64,000 nt of DNA from CAJQGY01 sp964523375 (GTDB lineage: Bacteria > Pseudomonadota > Gammaproteobacteria > Magnimaribacterales > D2472). Location of the stretch: contig CAZFYG010000003.1 of NCBI GenBank assembly GCA_964523375.1, positions 41,696-105,695 of the forward strand, given 5' to 3'. A program made the translations under genes and the position numbers. The notes below the pieces were generated by a model. The model saw only the letters and a list, made by a program, of their open reading frames with translations, was not told the DNA's origin and searched no databases. Below are positions 62,948 through 64,000 of this stretch, piece by piece; position 1 is the stretch's first letter; each line of letters begins with the position of its first letter.

Positions 62948-64000
62948 TTATTTAGAAGCCTCTAGCTCAGCAATAATTATTTCATGCCTATTTCTATCTA
63001 ATTTATAGAAAAAGAAAATAAATAAAGGCAATGCTAGGAGTATTGGACCGACCACTCCTTGAACAAAAAATAATGAATAAGTTTGCTCATAAGTTGGGTC
63101 ATCCTTTGGATAATCTATTATCTTTAAAACAAGACCTGCCACAAAGCCCCCAATAGCAGTATTAACTTTTTGAATAAAAGAGACAGCAGAATAAAGAACG
63201 CCCTCCTGCCTTTTCCCACTTGTTAACTCTACCTCATCTGCGATATCTCCAATCATAGAGTCCCTTGTCATGTTGCCCATAACAGAAAAGCATGAAATAA
63301 AAACTAATGGAATTGATAAGAAAAATATAAGCGAAAGTGTTCCTCTCTCAGGAGTTAGCCCTAAGTTGTAGGAAATGAAAGCAATTGGGCTAAAAAAAGC
63401 AGTACCAAAAATACACATCAAAACTAAGTTCTTTTTATCAAGTCTTTTTACCAGCCTTGGAGTTAGGTAGAAAGCCATTAAGGTAGAAGTTATATAAATT
63501 GCTAAAAATATGGTTATAAGATTACCTGATAAACCCCAAAAATCTGTATTTATATATAAAGCTAAACTATTAGAGAGACCCCATGCAATTGAGAGAGTTA
63601 AATTACCTGCAAAGAAAATTAAAAAAGATTTATTGGTAACGGCAACTGATATTTCTTTAATAATATCTTTAATAGAAGTTGAGCCACTCCACTGTGAAAG
63701 GTCTTTAATGTATTTTGTAGTTGCTAGGCTTGAATAAAGCATACCAGCTGCCATAAAAACACCTCCTGCAAGTGCAAAAGGAAACCACACTTCAGGATTT
63801 AATTGACCATATGGATAGGATGGAGTTGATCTAAAAAAAATAAAGTAACCCATAAATGCATTACCAATCGCAGCAACCCAAGTAATTAATTCTCTCCATG
63901 AGAATAAAAGTGTTCTCTCTTGATAATCTTTAATAATTTCTGCGCCAAATGATCTATGAGGAACCTCAAAAAGAGTCATCCCAACTCTTGTAAAGGTTGT
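62948..64000 (-). CDS. MelB/GPH-type sugar:cation symporter, C-terminal part (cut by window edge)
   Basis: The reading frame stays open past base 64000, so the N-terminal 100 or so residues are outside the window. The visible part opens with VPHRSFGAEIIKDYQERT, which in MelB-family proteins follows helices 1-3, so the ATG at 63979 is internal rather than the start. About nine further membrane segments follow, with GDIADEVELTSGKRQEGVLYS, the conserved loop of the glycoside-pentoside-hexuronide family. Members import sugars with Na+ or H+, which would suit a cell with Na+-NQR. The sugar is unknown. Confidence 0.87.
   Translation of the reverse strand, partial: TTFTRVGMTLFEVPHRSFGAEIIKDYQERTLLFSWRELITWVAAIGNAFMGYFIFFRSTPSYPYGQLNPEVWFPFALAGGVFMAAGMLYSSLATTKYIKDLSQWSGSTSIKDIIKEISVAVTNKSFLIFFAGNLTLSIAWGLSNSLALYINTDFWGLSGNLITIFLAIYITSTLMAFYLTPRLVKRLDKKNLVLMCIFGTAFFSPIAFISYNLGLTPERGTLSLIFFLSIPLVFISCFSVMGNMTRDSMIGDIADEVELTSGKRQEGVLYSAVSFIQKVNTAIGGFVAGLVLKIIDYPKDDPTYEQTYSLFFVQGVVGPILLALPLFIFFFYKLDRNRHEIIIAELEASK

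Noticed and set aside
1..64000. tRNA or rRNA genes, CRISPR arrays, insertion sequences, phage or integron genes.
   Set aside because: No gap is large enough for a typical array or mobile element, no transposase, integrase or Cas motif was seen, and no spacer shows a tRNA cloverleaf pattern.

Overview
The window is an AT-rich, very tightly packed bacterial chromosome segment with about 55 protein genes and no gap above about 155 bases. I see no tRNA, rRNA, insertion sequence, phage gene or CRISPR array. Gene content and order point to a marine gammaproteobacterium of the streamlined SAR86 type. The blocks csiV-mfd-gap-nqrABCDEF-apbE-nqrM, icd/mnmA/purB/aceA with clpS-clpA-infA, and lolCD-exbBD-msbA-lpxK-kdsB-murB are arranged as I recall them in Pseudomonas, but stripped down. 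A large TonB receptor, several secreted or periplasmic peptidases and beta-oxidation genes suggest a heterotroph living on lipids and peptides. The lineage is inferred from content, not from a phylogenetic marker.

Layout. 1-5.8 kb: start of a CsiV-like gene, mfd, and a divergent pair of acyl-CoA dehydrogenases. 5.8-14.4 kb: a long-form GAPDH and the complete Na+-translocating NADH:quinone reductase operon with its maturation factors ApbE and NqrM. 14.4-24.5 kb: isocitrate lyase, purB, mnmA, then icd-clpS-clpA, infA, a GlcG/HbpS-family protein and a cysteine synthase. 24.5-33.1 kb: an M14 peptidase, a small membrane protein, two tandem TolB-like/TPR membrane proteins and an S9 peptidase. 33.1-38.2 kb: a minus-strand group (class IV aminotransferase, sulfotransferase-like protein, unknown membrane-anchored protein, nitronate monooxygenase, YeiH-type transporter) and a DUF1295 membrane protein. 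38.2-47.3 kb: TonB receptor, ceramidase-like membrane protein, etfBA divergent from ETF-quinone oxidoreductase, and a DUF885 peptidase. 47.3-61.5 kb: 15 minus-strand genes with no gap above 11 bases, from trpS through hemH, a dienoyl-CoA-reductase-like SDR, an aldehyde dehydrogenase, lolCD, exbBD, a fused msbA-lpxK, kdsB, murB and small genes. 61.5-64 kb: a DUF349 protein and the C-terminal part of a MelB-type transporter cut by the window edge.

How they fit together. Acyl-CoA dehydrogenases pass electrons to EtfAB and then through ETF-QO to quinone. Na+-NQR feeds NADH electrons into the same quinone pool while exporting sodium, which can power sodium-coupled uptake. Isocitrate dehydrogenase and isocitrate lyase form the branch point between the TCA cycle and the glyoxylate shunt, as needed for growth on acetyl-CoA from lipids. 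The envelope block makes and exports lipid A, activates KDO, makes peptidoglycan precursors, sorts lipoproteins and energises outer-membrane uptake.

The most notable observations are the MsbA-LpxK fusion with no internal start codon, the aminotransferase/sulfotransferase-like/unknown gene trio with a good promoter beside a YeiH-type putative sulfate exporter, the tandem TolB-like/TPR proteins of unknown role, and extreme compaction, including two convergent gene pairs whose stop codons share a 4-base palindrome.
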